Counted from the stretch's first letter, positions 14,171 through 23,097 are shown. The stretch: 23,567 nt of DNA from CAYFTL01 sp964346145 (GCA_964346145.1 CAYFTL010000032.1:1-23567), one strand, 5' to 3'. The notes: a model not told the origin generated them from the letters alone. A program made the numbers and translations.

Positions 14171-15166
14171 TCATTCCAGTTCTATTTGCCAATAGGCAAT
14201 GTGCGTCCGCTTCCATGTGTAACTTACAAACAACCTGTTTCCTTCGGTCACTATGGCAGGGTAGGAGTATTCGCCCAGGGTGATTTCAAAATGCATGAGC
14301 AACGCAAACGAGTTTCCATCATCTTGAGACACATACAGCGATAGCGGTGTGCGCGCCGCCCAATTCCCCTGTACCGGATTGAGCACCAGCGCCAGCAACC
14401 CATTCTCCATTCGAACCAAATCTATGCCACTGTTGTTGTTGGGCAGCCCGGCAGAATAGGCCGGACACCAACTTTCCCCTTCGTCCAAGGAATCGCTGCG
14501 CAAAACATACCCCTCGGTAGAGCGCAGTAACATGTGTACGCTTCCATCTTCGCTCTGCCAAAGGGTAGGCTGTATTACACCCTTTCCTTGCATATGAAAC
14601 GGCGCAGGGCTGCCTTCGCAACAAGGCATCTTTTCATCGCCCCTCCAAAGAGGAACATTTGCGCTGCGCGTAAATTCAGAAAACTCTTCTGTGGTGATAT
14701 CGACAAAGGCGTCCCATGCGCTTTCCGTTTCCACCGAAGCCGGTGCAAGCACGCGGCCGCTCTTGAGCCGAATGGGTTTGTTGCGCACTGGTCCACGGCC
14801 GCCAACATCCCCTGCAACCAGCGCGCGAGGCGTTGTGAACGTGTTGGCGCCATCCAACGAAACAGCGTGTCGCGTATGCCAGATCGGAATTTCGTGCCCC
14901 ACTTTGTAAAACAAATCCACGCGATTTTCTTTTGCATACAATACCGGATTCCAATGGGGTAGGTGTGCTTCGCCAGCGACCATAACCGGTTTGCTGTAGC
15001 CACCGCCTTCAAATATGCGACTCATATATATATCCACATCTTCATGGCCTTCTTGCGTGCCACCAAACCAAGCTAGCAGACTGTCGTTTCCAATTCGAGC
15101 AAGTGTGGATGCGTGCACATTATTGGTAGGCGTGGCGATTAGCAATTTTTCTATTTTTTTAATCAA
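14171..15166 (-). CDS. Sialidase-like (BNR/Asp-box) beta-propeller protein
   Basis: The 331-residue protein has three Asp-box-like turns (SLDGANTF at 103-110, SLDEGESW at 226-233, SQDDGNSF at 280-287) and the segments KPIRLKSGRVLAPASVE and QPTLWQSEDGSVHMLLRS. These are typical of the BNR_2 sialidase-like propeller group. The start codon is TTG, supported by GGGGAGGA 7 bases upstream. There is no signal peptide, so it is probably cytoplasmic, unlike classical secreted sialidases. The conserved FRIP Arg motif of GH33 is not visible, so true sialidase activity is doubtful; another glycoside hydrolase or lyase activity on an imported glycan is equally possible. It lies downstream of a sugar-isomerase-like gene, but a terminator separates them. 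Confidence 0.75.
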   Translation of the reverse strand: MIKKIEKLLIATPTNNVHASTLARIGNDSLLAWFGGTQEGHEDVDIYMSRIFEGGGYSKPVMVAGEAHLPHWNPVLYAKENRVDLFYKVGHEIPIWHTRHAVSLDGANTFTTPRALVAGDVGGRGPVRNKPIRLKSGRVLAPASVETESAWDAFVDITTEEFSEFTRSANVPLWRGDEKMPCCEGSPAPFHMQGKGVIQPTLWQSEDGSVHMLLRSTEGYVLRSDSLDEGESWCPAYSAGLPNNNSGIDLVRMENGLLALVLNPVQGNWAARTPLSLYVSQDDGNSFALLMHFEITLGEYSYPAIVTEGNRLFVSYTWKRTHIAYWQIELE

Positions 15167-15340
15167 AGCAAAATCCTCCCCTCTGCGTCGGCAGCGCTAT
15201 CATTCTGTAAAGTCAAAGCACTGCCAACTCATTCCCATTGTGCATAGAAGGCGATCGGTTAAATTGGAGAAACAAGAAGATTTCGGTCAGTCCGTATAAA
15301 AAAGCTCAATGCTTTCAACACTTAAATTTTACCACACGAT

Positions 15341-15377
15341 AAAAAAATAGTCGATTGAAAATTCAATCGACTATTTT
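15341..15377 (-). terminator. Intrinsic terminator of the TIM-barrel gene
   Basis: AAAATAGTCGATTGAA (15344-15359) and its exact complement (15362-15377) form a long stem with a very short loop. On the minus strand it runs into seven T. It lies 32 bases after the stop of the TIM-barrel gene. Confidence 0.85.
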
Positions 15378-15408
15378 GATTGAGCAACGCAACAGTTGTA
15401 ACCGAAAG

Positions 15409-16221
15409 TTAAATAAGCTTTTCCAGATATTCTTTGGCCATTAAAATATCTTTGACCTGTTGTTCGCCGCTAATTTCGCGCTCAATGGTGATCGGGCCAT
15501 TATAGCCGCATTTCTTCAGCGCTGCAATCAGCGCAGGATAGTCCACCGCGCCTTCTCCCAGCGCCGTTTCATTGCCAAGTTCGCGCCCACAGGTGGGATA
15601 TACGCCGTCCTTGCCGTGCACGTCCATCACATATTCTCCGATGAGGCCAATGGCGTCCACCGGGTTGGCCTTGCCATACATCACCAGATTTGCCGGGTCT
15701 AGGTTGATGCCCAGATTGCCGGTTCCGATATCATCAAAGGCGCGGATCAAAGTGGTCGGAGTCTCCTGTCCAGTTTCAAACAACAGCTTCTGACCTTTGT
15801 CCAACATATACTTGGACACATCTTTCAGCGCACAAATCATGGGAGCATACAGCGGATCATGCGGGTTTTCCGGGATGAAGCCTGCGTGGGTGATGATCTG
15901 ATTGATCCCCAGTTTCTCGGCAAAATCGCTGCCGCGCTTTAAGTCCTCCACCCGCCGGGCCTGATAAGCAAGGGGCAAAAGCCCCAGCGTCAACGGGCCT
16001 TCCACAAAATTCCATACCTTAGGGCCGCTCCAGCCCGCCCAAAGCGAACTGATTTTAATCTGATGCTTGTTGAGTGCATCCTTTACGCGCTCTACCATCT
16101 CATCTGTGTATAAATCCATCTTCCAATTGCACAGCTGACAGCTGGAAAGGCCATACTGCTCGACTTGCGCAAACTTTTCTTCTACCTCGGGGCACAAATC
16201 TACCATAACTCCAATATACAT
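15409..16221 (-). CDS. Sugar phosphate isomerase/epimerase (xylose-isomerase-like TIM barrel)
   Basis: From the ATG at 16221 (MYIGVMVDLCPEVEEKF) the product is 270 residues, a normal length for this AP_endonuc_2 / xylose-isomerase-like group. The metal-ligand set is clear: E149 (LLFETGQE), D175 (GINLDPAN), H202 (DVHGKDG) and E247 (ITIEREI). Related enzymes isomerise or epimerise sugars or inosose-type polyols in the cytoplasm; the exact reaction cannot be told. The N-terminus is typical of the family, so I take this ATG. However, the assembly gap begins 9 bases upstream, so the binding site and promoter are not in the sequence and a slightly earlier start cannot be excluded. It ends at a good terminator and is therefore probably the last gene of its transcript. 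Confidence 0.85.
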   Translation of the reverse strand: MYIGVMVDLCPEVEEKFAQVEQYGLSSCQLCNWKMDLYTDEMVERVKDALNKHQIKISSLWAGWSGPKVWNFVEGPLTLGLLPLAYQARRVEDLKRGSDFAEKLGINQIITHAGFIPENPHDPLYAPMICALKDVSKYMLDKGQKLLFETGQETPTTLIRAFDDIGTGNLGINLDPANLVMYGKANPVDAIGLIGEYVMDVHGKDGVYPTCGRELGNETALGEGAVDYPALIAALKKCGYNGPITIEREISGEQQVKDILMAKEYLEKLI

Positions 16222-16229
16222 AGAAAACA

Positions 16230-16239
16230 NNNNNNNNNN
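16230..16239. other. Assembly gap (10 N)
   Basis: Ten consecutive N, probably a scaffolding placeholder rather than a measured length. The real distance between the TIM-barrel gene and the ABC exporter is unknown, and genes or a repeat may be missing. Confidence 0.99.
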
Positions 16240-16329
16240 TATTATTTTATCAAGCTTTTTTAATAGTTTATATCCATCACTATCTTTTTTGTACACCTCT
16301 ATATTTTTATTGTTTCCCTCCGTGGGCAC
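16240..16329 (-). CDS. Possible N-terminal fragment of an unrecognised gene reaching the gap
   Basis: On the minus strand a frame runs from a GTG at 16329 (or a GTG at 16293) into the gap, reading for example VYKKDSDGYKLLKKLDKII. It is markedly more A+T-rich than the neighbours, and the peptide is Lys-rich. It does not look like the start of the TIM-barrel protein on the other side. GGAGGG precedes but is not well spaced from either start. It may be a cut-off gene, a repeat end or non-coding sequence. Confidence 0.25.
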
Positions 16330-16363
16330 GCTGCTATAACGTTGCGCTTTCCCAAGGGATTGA

Positions 16364-18112
16364 TTACCCTAAATATTGAGCTTGCCTTTCGGCATCCTTC
16401 CATTGAACTCGGCACAACGACCGGTATAGCCCTTCCTGAGCAATTAACTCGGCATGCGTTCCGCGCTGCACTACCCTGCCTTCATCCAACACCAGAATCT
16501 GATCGGCTTTGATCACGGTAGAGAGCCTATGGGCGATAACGATCATAGTGCGCTTGCCTGCGATCTGCTCTATTGCCGCCTGAATTTCGGCTTCGGTTTC
16601 GGTGTCCACAGCCGACGTTGCCTCGTCCAAAATCAAAATGGGAGCTTCACGCAGCACCGCTCGAGCTATGGCGATTCGCTGCTTCTGCCCGCCGGACAGC
16701 CGCACACCGCGTTCGCCGACCACGGTATCAAACCCGTTGGGCATTGCGCAGATAAATTCGTAGGCATGTGCAATCCGCGCGGCCTCTTCTATCTGCTCGC
16801 GGGTGGAATGGTGAGCGCCGTAGGCGATATTGTCGGCCACCGTGCCGTTAAACAAGAACACATCTTGAAGAACCAGCGACATTTGGTTGCGCAAAGAAAG
16901 CAAAGTCACATCTTTAATGTCGGTATCGTCAATCCGAATTTCCCCGCGAACCGGGTCATAGAACCGCTCCAGCAAAGACACGATGGTCGTCTTTCCCACA
17001 CCGGTGGGGCCGACCAAAGCCAACATTTGTCCGGGCTCAACGGTAAAGTTGATATCGCTGAGCACAGGTTCATTTTCGTTGTAATGAAATGTCACATTTT
17101 CAAATTCAATCTTGCCCTTGCCGATAGGCAAATCGATTGCATTTTCGCTTTCCTGAATTTCAGATTCGGCATCCAGAATATCAAACACCCGAACAGCTCC
17201 GGCATAAGCCGTCTGCACATCTTCCACCAATCTGGCCAAGGTGGTCAGCGGTTGATAAAACAGGTTCAAGTACATGACGAAGGCCACCACATCGGCGATG
17301 TCCATCTTGCCTAGCATGCCCAGATATCCACCAAACCCTACTACCACCACGGTGCCAAGCCCGGTTAAAAATTCTACGCTCGGATGAAAAATGCCGTTAG
17401 CAAAATTTGCACGGATATTGACATCGGCATAAAGCTTTCGATAATAATCCATGCGCTTGCGCTCGTAATCTTCCTGCCCAAAGGCTTGGATTTCCTTCAT
17501 GCCTGACAGGTTGTCCTGCAAAGCGCCGTTTAAGTCGCCCAGCACTTCCTGGTTGATTCTGAATAAGGGTGCTACTTTTTTGGAAAACAGCGTGCTTACC
17601 ACGATGATGATTGGTACCGGAATCAGCGTGAGCAGCGCAAGCTGTACATTAACCGTGAACAGCATGATAGTCACCCCAATAATAACCAACACGCTGGAAG
17701 CCAGATCTGGCAGAGCATGGGCCACCAGCACTTCAATTTGTCGTGTATCGTTGACCATGCGGCTCATAATTTGGCCGGTTTGTTTGTCCTGATAATACCT
17801 GAGGGACAAGGCCTGCAGCTTATCGTAAATATTAAAGGTTAAATCAGCCACGAAACGCCATGCAGCCAAATGGCTGATCGACATGCTGATAAACCGGCAT
17901 ACTGCGCGCAGCAAATAGGCGGCCACAAGAATAATCACAAAGGATATCAACGTCCGAGTCGTCATGGTCTCGGGAATTTGAAGCGCTCGGGTAAGCTGTT
18001 GTATGATTCCCGGGGTGACCAGGTTGAGCGCCGAAGCACCAACGAGGCCGAATACAGCGATTAATAAGGTTCCCCAATGCTTACGCGCCATGACGAGTAG
18101 ACGTTTAACCAT
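16364..18112 (-). CDS. ABC exporter half-transporter, membrane and ATPase domains fused (MsbA/LmrA type)
   Basis: The 582-residue protein has an N-terminal membrane domain of about six spans (roughly 13-290) followed by an ATPase domain (about 330-575). The motifs are intact: Walker A VGPTGVGKTT (around 368-376), Q-loop VLQDVFLFNG (around 415-423), signature LSGGQ (472-476), Walker B ILILDEATS (492-499) and switch His in IAHRLS (H528). It should work as a dimer in the cytoplasmic membrane and export a hydrophobic compound, lipid or peptide; the substrate is unknown. AAGGGAG lies about 10 bases before the ATG. The gene appears single: the usual second half-transporter of a heterodimer is not next to it, though one could lie in the assembly gap downstream. 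Both ATP sites look canonical, consistent with a homodimer. Confidence 0.93.
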   Translation of the reverse strand: MVKRLLVMARKHWGTLLIAVFGLVGASALNLVTPGIIQQLTRALQIPETMTTRTLISFVIILVAAYLLRAVCRFISMSISHLAAWRFVADLTFNIYDKLQALSLRYYQDKQTGQIMSRMVNDTRQIEVLVAHALPDLASSVLVIIGVTIMLFTVNVQLALLTLIPVPIIIVVSTLFSKKVAPLFRINQEVLGDLNGALQDNLSGMKEIQAFGQEDYERKRMDYYRKLYADVNIRANFANGIFHPSVEFLTGLGTVVVVGFGGYLGMLGKMDIADVVAFVMYLNLFYQPLTTLARLVEDVQTAYAGAVRVFDILDAESEIQESENAIDLPIGKGKIEFENVTFHYNENEPVLSDINFTVEPGQMLALVGPTGVGKTTIVSLLERFYDPVRGEIRIDDTDIKDVTLLSLRNQMSLVLQDVFLFNGTVADNIAYGAHHSTREQIEEAARIAHAYEFICAMPNGFDTVVGERGVRLSGGQKQRIAIARAVLREAPILILDEATSAVDTETEAEIQAAIEQIAGKRTMIVIAHRLSTVIKADQILVLDEGRVVQRGTHAELIAQEGLYRSLCRVQWKDAERQAQYLG

Positions 18113-18181
18113 AAAACAATCGCTCCCTTAAAACAAATGATATCTACAGGGTTGGTCTACCTGATTTTCTGTACCGGATAT

Positions 18182-18190
18182 AGTATACCA
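18182..18190 (-). promoter_or_regulatory. Extended -10 promoter candidate for the ABC exporter
   Basis: On the minus strand TGGTATACT gives a TG extension plus TATACT (18182-18187), about 70 bases before the start codon. No -35 hexamer is visible at normal distance. The rest of the 18113-18494 gap holds only the hairpin noted nearby. Confidence 0.4.
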
Positions 18191-18335
18191 TGCTTTGTTC
18201 TGTTTGGGCCTATGTTTTTATACTTGAGCATATAAAAGTCGCAAAGAGCACAACCATCTTCCATCCGTTTTTATATTCCAAAAATAAACATGAGAATTGT
18301 CGTTTTGCCATCCATTTTCTTAGAAACAGGGCTAT

Positions 18336-18360
18336 AAAAAGGGGTTTACGCCACCCTTTT
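18336..18360 (-). terminator. Weak terminator-like hairpin downstream of the topoisomerase genes
   Basis: AAAAGGG (18337-18343) pairs with CCCTTTT (18354-18360), and on the minus strand is followed by T-rich sequence. It lies about 135 bases after the stop of the A subunit. A direct repeat GCTATAAAAA flanks it (18331-18340 and 18361-18370). The stem is short, so the call is tentative. Confidence 0.4.
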
Positions 18361-18494
18361 GCTATAAAAATGGTAGACTAGGGCGTTGATTTAGACTCAG
18401 AGTGACTTGCCGGACAGGCTCAAAAAACAAAGAAATATCTTTTATCATCATCCAGCTTTTGACGGCCAGCTTTGCATTCAATAAACAATCTGGC

Positions 18495-20930
18495 TCATTT
18501 TCTGTATATTGCTTCTACCGTGTTACCCATAACCGCAACCACACCGGGGGTGCCTTTGCCCGATTTTAATTCGATTTTTATAGCGTTGGTATTGTAAACA
18601 AAGTGTTCTCCATCGGTCATGACCACTTCAAAATCATACGGATCTTTGACCAGAAGCGCTCCGGCAATCCTGCTACCATTTACTCCGTTTTTCTGGAAAT
18701 AAAAACTCTTTTGCCCTTTGCCGTTGCGCGCTTGCAAGTCAAAGTCGACCAGCAGACAGCGCTTGGCATAACCGGTTTCGCTCATCAACAACAGTTCGCC
18801 TTCCATGTTATTTTGAATGGCCACAAAAACCGAATCCCCTGCTGATATCGCCATGCCTTTAACACCAGCCGTATTTCGGCCGGTTTCGGGTACTTCCTCC
18901 AGCGCAAAATGGATAGCCATACCCTTTTGGGTGATTAACAACAAATTGGATTGATCCTGATCAATACGCTGCACGCTGGTCAACTCATCACCTTTCTTGA
19001 TGGAAATGCCTGCAATTTTCGTTCGCCGCACAATGTATTCGCTAAGCTTGGAACGCTTAACCATGCCGTTTTTGGTCACGAAGAGTAGCGAGCCACTTTC
19101 ATCCTCCGAGCTTATGCACAACATGCCGACCAGATTTTCATTCTTTTTCAGCCCTGGCAATATTCCGGACAACGCAACCCCCCGTTCTTTCGGACGGCTA
19201 TCCGGCAATTGATCCACAGTTAAGGAATAGCAATTGCCTATGTTGGTAAACAGCAACAGTCTCCAGTCTGTTTTTGCCTTTTGTGCCCACCGTGGCGGTT
19301 GTTCCATATCTTCCACCCATTTGTCAAAAGCGCGGGGCGTCATGCGTTTTAAGAAGCCTTTGTCGGTCAACATGACTACAGCATCTTCGGCTTCCGCTTT
19401 GATCGGTTCAATCACAATTTTTCCTACAACCTTATCGCTCAGTTGAGTCCGGCGATCATCCCGGTATTGCTCACGTATTTCAAGCAACTCTTTTTTGATT
19501 ACGCCATATAGTTTTTTCTCGCTCTTTAAAATGGCGGTCAAGCGCTCAATTAATGTGGTGACTTTTTTGAATTCATCCCGAAGAGTAAGCACTTCCAGGT
19601 TGGTCAACCGCTGCAGACGCATATCCAACACGGCCTGCGCCTGAATATCGGTCAGCTTAAACGCTTGCATCAATGCCTGCTTGGCCTCTTTAGGATTTTT
19701 GCTTGCGCGAATCAACCGAATCACTTCGTCTAGGTTGTCTACCGCAATGATCAGGCCTTCGAGCACATGCGCCCTGTTTTTTGCTTGGTTTAAATCAAAT
19801 CGGGTACGGCGCACCACCACTTCTTTCTGATGTCTTATGTAATGTGTGATGATGGTTTTAAGCCCCATTTGTACTGGCTTGCCATCGGCAATGGCTACCA
19901 TATTGACACCGAACGTGGTCTGTAAATCCGAATATTTATATAAGTAGTTTAGTACACTCTCCACGTCGGCGTCTCTTTTAAGTTCTATGACCGCGCGCAT
20001 ACCGGTTCGGTCCGACTCATCTCGAATATCGTGTATGGCGCTTAATATGCCCTTGCGCTCTTCGCTCAGACGCAAGATCTTTTCCAGCAACGTGGCTTTG
20101 TTTACCTGATAAGGCACTTCATGGATTACAATAAGCTTACGGCCGGCTATGCCTTTTTCAATTTCAATTTTGGCGCGTAGCAGTAACTTTCCCCTGCCGG
20201 TCTCGTACGCTTGCTCCAACTCGCTGTCCGCAAGTAGCACGCCACCGGTGGGAAAATCAGGCGCAGGAATATATTGCATCAATTCTTGAGTAGTTATTTC
20301 CGGATTGTCGATTTGGGCCACAACCCCATCGATCGTCTCTGCCAAATTGTGGGGAGGAATGCTGGTAGCCAAGCCCACCGCAATTCCAGCGGCACCGTTT
20401 ACCAGTAGGTTCGGGTAACGACCGGGCAACACGTCTGGTTCTTTTTGTGTGTCGTCAAAGTTTAAATGAAAGTTGACCGTGTCTTTTTCCAGGTCGCGCA
20501 AAAGCTCCATGGCTAAATCGGTCATACGTGCTTCGGTGTAACGCATAGCAGCCGGGCTGTCGCCGTCTATAGAACCAAAGTTTCCATGTCCATCCACCAA
20601 CATGCCACGCATCACGAAGGGTTGCGCCATACGCGCCAACGCATCATATACCGAAGTATCCCCATGGGGATGATATTTTCCCAGGCAATCGCCCACAATG
20701 CGGGCACATTTGCGGTGAGGCTTGTCCGGAGTAATACCCAACTCGTGCATCGCGTAGAGTATGCGCCGCTGTACAGGCTTGAGCCCATCTTCAACTTGAG
20801 GAAGAGCGCGCTCTAAAATAACATATTCCGAGTAGGGCATCATGGAGTTGTGCATAACTTCTTCCATGGACGACTGTACCACAACTTCTTGCTGCACAGG
20901 TACCGGCGCTTGTTTCTTTCTAGATGCCAT
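18495..20930 (-). CDS. Type IIA DNA topoisomerase subunit A (gyrase GyrA / topo IV ParC type)
   Basis: The 811-residue protein is the DNA-breaking and rejoining subunit, acting with the B subunit encoded just before it to change DNA supercoiling or unlink chromosomes. The catalytic Tyr is Y131 in AAMRYTEARM. The quinolone-pocket region reads HPHGDTSVYDALARMAQPF, with T92 and D96 at the positions of E. coli S83 and D87. The tower, coiled-coil and C-terminal beta-pinwheel follow. A GyrA-box-like QARNGKG is present in the pinwheel in a form altered from the usual QRRGGKG, so gyrase versus topo IV is not settled. The start is set by GAAGGAGGAG upstream, lying within the end of the B gene; the two frames overlap by 11 bp, implying coupled translation. 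Confidence 0.95.
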   Translation of the reverse strand: MASRKKQAPVPVQQEVVVQSSMEEVMHNSMMPYSEYVILERALPQVEDGLKPVQRRILYAMHELGITPDKPHRKCARIVGDCLGKYHPHGDTSVYDALARMAQPFVMRGMLVDGHGNFGSIDGDSPAAMRYTEARMTDLAMELLRDLEKDTVNFHLNFDDTQKEPDVLPGRYPNLLVNGAAGIAVGLATSIPPHNLAETIDGVVAQIDNPEITTQELMQYIPAPDFPTGGVLLADSELEQAYETGRGKLLLRAKIEIEKGIAGRKLIVIHEVPYQVNKATLLEKILRLSEERKGILSAIHDIRDESDRTGMRAVIELKRDADVESVLNYLYKYSDLQTTFGVNMVAIADGKPVQMGLKTIITHYIRHQKEVVVRRTRFDLNQAKNRAHVLEGLIIAVDNLDEVIRLIRASKNPKEAKQALMQAFKLTDIQAQAVLDMRLQRLTNLEVLTLRDEFKKVTTLIERLTAILKSEKKLYGVIKKELLEIREQYRDDRRTQLSDKVVGKIVIEPIKAEAEDAVVMLTDKGFLKRMTPRAFDKWVEDMEQPPRWAQKAKTDWRLLLFTNIGNCYSLTVDQLPDSRPKERGVALSGILPGLKKNENLVGMLCISSEDESGSLLFVTKNGMVKRSKLSEYIVRRTKIAGISIKKGDELTSVQRIDQDQSNLLLITQKGMAIHFALEEVPETGRNTAGVKGMAISAGDSVFVAIQNNMEGELLLMSETGYAKRCLLVDFDLQARNGKGQKSFYFQKNGVNGSRIAGALLVKDPYDFEVVMTDGEHFVYNTNAIKIELKSGKGTPGVVAVMGNTVEAIYRK

Positions 20931-22902
20931 ATTGCGCTCCTCCTTCCGTTGTCACTTGTTCAATAAACTTGTCTTCGCGATTAAAGTTTGCATGATTGCT
21001 GATGTATTCTTTGCGAGGCTCCACTTTATCCCCCATCAATACAGTTACAATTTCTTCTGCTGCCGTTGCATCCTCAATAGTAACTTGCATCAACTTTCGA
21101 TTCTGGGGAGACATGGTCGTTTCCCACAACTGATCCGGATTCATTTCTCCAAGCCCTTTGTAGCGCTGGATCGAATACCCGCGTCCCAGTTTTTTTGTCG
21201 CCTCCGCCAGCTCTTTGTCGTCATAGCAATATATGTTTTTTCCGTTTTTTGATGCACGGTATAGCGGAGGCATACCAATGTATACATGCCCTTCTACTAC
21301 CAATTCGCGCATATAGCGATAAAAGAAGGTAAGCAAAATGGCTCGGATGTGTGCTCCGTCCTGGTCGGCATCGGAAAGGATGATGACCTTATGGTACTTA
21401 AGGCTTTTAAGGTTAAAATCTTCGCCGATTCCAGTGCCCAGCGCAGTGATTATAGAACGAAACTCCTCATTGGCCAAAACCTGATCCAAGCGTTTTTTTT
21501 CTACATTCAAGGGTTTACCGCGCAGCGGCAATATGGCCTGAAACCTTCTGTCCCGCCCTTGCTTCGCGCTGCCGCCGGCCGAATCCCCTTCTACGATAAA
21601 CAGTTCATTTTTTACCGGATCCCGCCCGGTAGAGCTGGATAGCTTGCCCACAAGCGGAGCTGCTTCCAGCTGGCTTTTCTGGCGCGCCACTTCCCTCGCC
21701 TTGCGCGCTGCTTCCCGAACCTTGGCCGCTTTTACCGCCTTTTCCACGATTTGCTGAGCAGCCGATTGATTTTTTAGGTCATCCAAATAAATAGAAAGTT
21801 GTTCAAGCACCACAGCTTCTACGGCAGGGCGCACTTCAGTATTTCCCAAACGTCCTTTGGTTTGCCCTTCGAACTGTGGCTGTTTTACCCCGACAGCGAT
21901 TACTGCAGTCATACCCTCGCGATAATCTTCCCCCGCCAAGTTATTATCCTTTTCCTTTAGTGCACCAACCTTGCGCGCGTAATCGTTAAAAGCTTTGGTT
22001 ACTGCCGTTTTAAATCCGGTTTCGTGGGTGCCGCCTTCCGATGTGGGAATGTTGTTGACAAAGGAAAAAAGATTTTCCGTATACCCATCGGTATACTGTA
22101 TAGCCACGCGAACCATTATTCCATCTTTGCTGCCTTCAAATGTGATCGGATCGCCGATTGCATTTTTATCGTTATTTAAATACTTCACAAAATCTCGTAA
22201 GCCGCCATTGAATTGATATTCTTTGCGGCGCTTATCGGCTTCTTGCACTCGTTCATCCACAAAAATAAACTTAACGCCCGCATTTAAGTAGGCCAATTCA
22301 CGCATGCGCCTGAAAATAGTTTGCCCATTATACTCGGTGGTTTCAAATACATCGGGGTCAGGCAAAAAACAAACTTTGGTTCCTCGTTTGCGAGTGTTCC
22401 CTATTTTTGCCAGCGGGGCCACCGGACGCCCGGAGACCACCTTGCCCGCTTTCGCATCATATTCCGATCGAAACTCCTGATGATAATGGGTGAAATCCAA
22501 ATAAACGTCTACCGTCATCCATTTGGATAACGCATTTACCACGGATGCGCCCACGCCGTGCAAGCCGCCCGAGTAATTATAATTTTTGTTGTTGAACTTG
22601 CCGCCAGCGTGCAGTTGGGTGTACACCACTTCCACGGCAGATACGCCCAATTGAGGGTGCACATCCACCGGAATGCCACGCCCATTATCGGTAACCTCTA
22701 CGCTGCCATCTTTTTTTAAAGTAACGGTTATTTCGTCGGCAAAACCATTGGAGGCTTCGTCGATCGCATTATCCACAATTTCCCACACCAGGTGATGCAA
22801 ACCACGGGAACCGGTAGAGCCTATATACATGCCTGGACGCATGCGCACGGCATCCAACCCTTCTAAAACCTGTATATCGCTGGCCTTGTAACTGTTGGTC
22901 AT
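20920..22902 (-). CDS. Type IIA DNA topoisomerase subunit B (gyrase GyrB / topo IV ParE type)
   Basis: From the ATG at 22902 (MTNSYKASDIQVLEGLDAVR) the ATPase subunit is 660 residues; GGAGGT lies 4-5 bases upstream, whereas the in-frame ATG at 22923 has no site. The GHKL ATP-binding motifs are EIVDNAIDEA (E41, D44, N45), TDNGRGIPVD and GGLHGVGASVVNALS. The transducer has the QTKGRLGN loop. The TOPRIM domain has EGDSAGGSA (E438) and the metal pair SDADQDG (D511, D513), followed by PLRGKPLNVEK. The short C-terminal zinc-less tail ends the protein. NVEK is GyrB-like while parts of QTKGRLGNTEVR are intermediate, so the subtype is left open. It is the first gene of the pair, with its own promoter. 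No dnaA, dnaN or recF is present, so this is not obviously the origin-linked gyrase locus. Confidence 0.95.
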   Translation of the reverse strand: MTNSYKASDIQVLEGLDAVRMRPGMYIGSTGSRGLHHLVWEIVDNAIDEASNGFADEITVTLKKDGSVEVTDNGRGIPVDVHPQLGVSAVEVVYTQLHAGGKFNNKNYNYSGGLHGVGASVVNALSKWMTVDVYLDFTHYHQEFRSEYDAKAGKVVSGRPVAPLAKIGNTRKRGTKVCFLPDPDVFETTEYNGQTIFRRMRELAYLNAGVKFIFVDERVQEADKRRKEYQFNGGLRDFVKYLNNDKNAIGDPITFEGSKDGIMVRVAIQYTDGYTENLFSFVNNIPTSEGGTHETGFKTAVTKAFNDYARKVGALKEKDNNLAGEDYREGMTAVIAVGVKQPQFEGQTKGRLGNTEVRPAVEAVVLEQLSIYLDDLKNQSAAQQIVEKAVKAAKVREAARKAREVARQKSQLEAAPLVGKLSSSTGRDPVKNELFIVEGDSAGGSAKQGRDRRFQAILPLRGKPLNVEKKRLDQVLANEEFRSIITALGTGIGEDFNLKSLKYHKVIILSDADQDGAHIRAILLTFFYRYMRELVVEGHVYIGMPPLYRASKNGKNIYCYDDKELAEATKKLGRGYSIQRYKGLGEMNPDQLWETTMSPQNRKLMQVTIEDATAAEEIVTVLMGDKVEPRKEYISNHANFNREDKFIEQVTTEGGAQYGI

Positions 22903-22948
22903 GATAACCTCCACAACATTCATCTATCAAATCAAAACCCAAAAGTGC

Positions 22949-22962
22949 TGTAAACGCTTTAA
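22949..22962. promoter_or_regulatory. cre-like palindrome just after the topoisomerase promoter
   Basis: TGTAAACGCTTTAA matches the CcpA cre consensus (TGWAANCGNTNWCA) at 13 of 14 positions. It would lie about 5-18 bases into the transcript, a position where CcpA can block elongation. One match in a window of this size may be chance. Confidence 0.3.
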
Positions 22963-22973
22963 CACAATCAATA

Positions 22974-22982
22974 ATTATAGCA
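22974..22982 (-). promoter_or_regulatory. Extended -10 promoter of the topoisomerase operon
   Basis: On the minus strand TGCTATAAT is a perfect extended -10 (TATAAT at 22974-22979). The -35 region is weak (TTCATT at 17 bases). The leader to the B-subunit start codon would be about 65 bases. Confidence 0.6.
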
Positions 22983-23097
22983 TATTTATGTAAAATAATG
23001 AAGTTTTCTTCGTGACAGCGGTGACAATGGACGTGCTTTAACGTTCAGGGCTCACAATAATATTTCATGATATGTCCTACAGCATTTAATTTTTGAA

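Noticed and set aside
16222..16329. N-terminal extension of the TIM-barrel protein across the gap
   Set aside because: The frame is joined only by N; the TIM-barrel family starts at MYIG, and the upstream peptide differs in composition.
16454..17314. 286-residue frame antisense to the ABC exporter
   Set aside because: It is complementary to the conserved ATPase domain; a high-GC third position explains the open frame.
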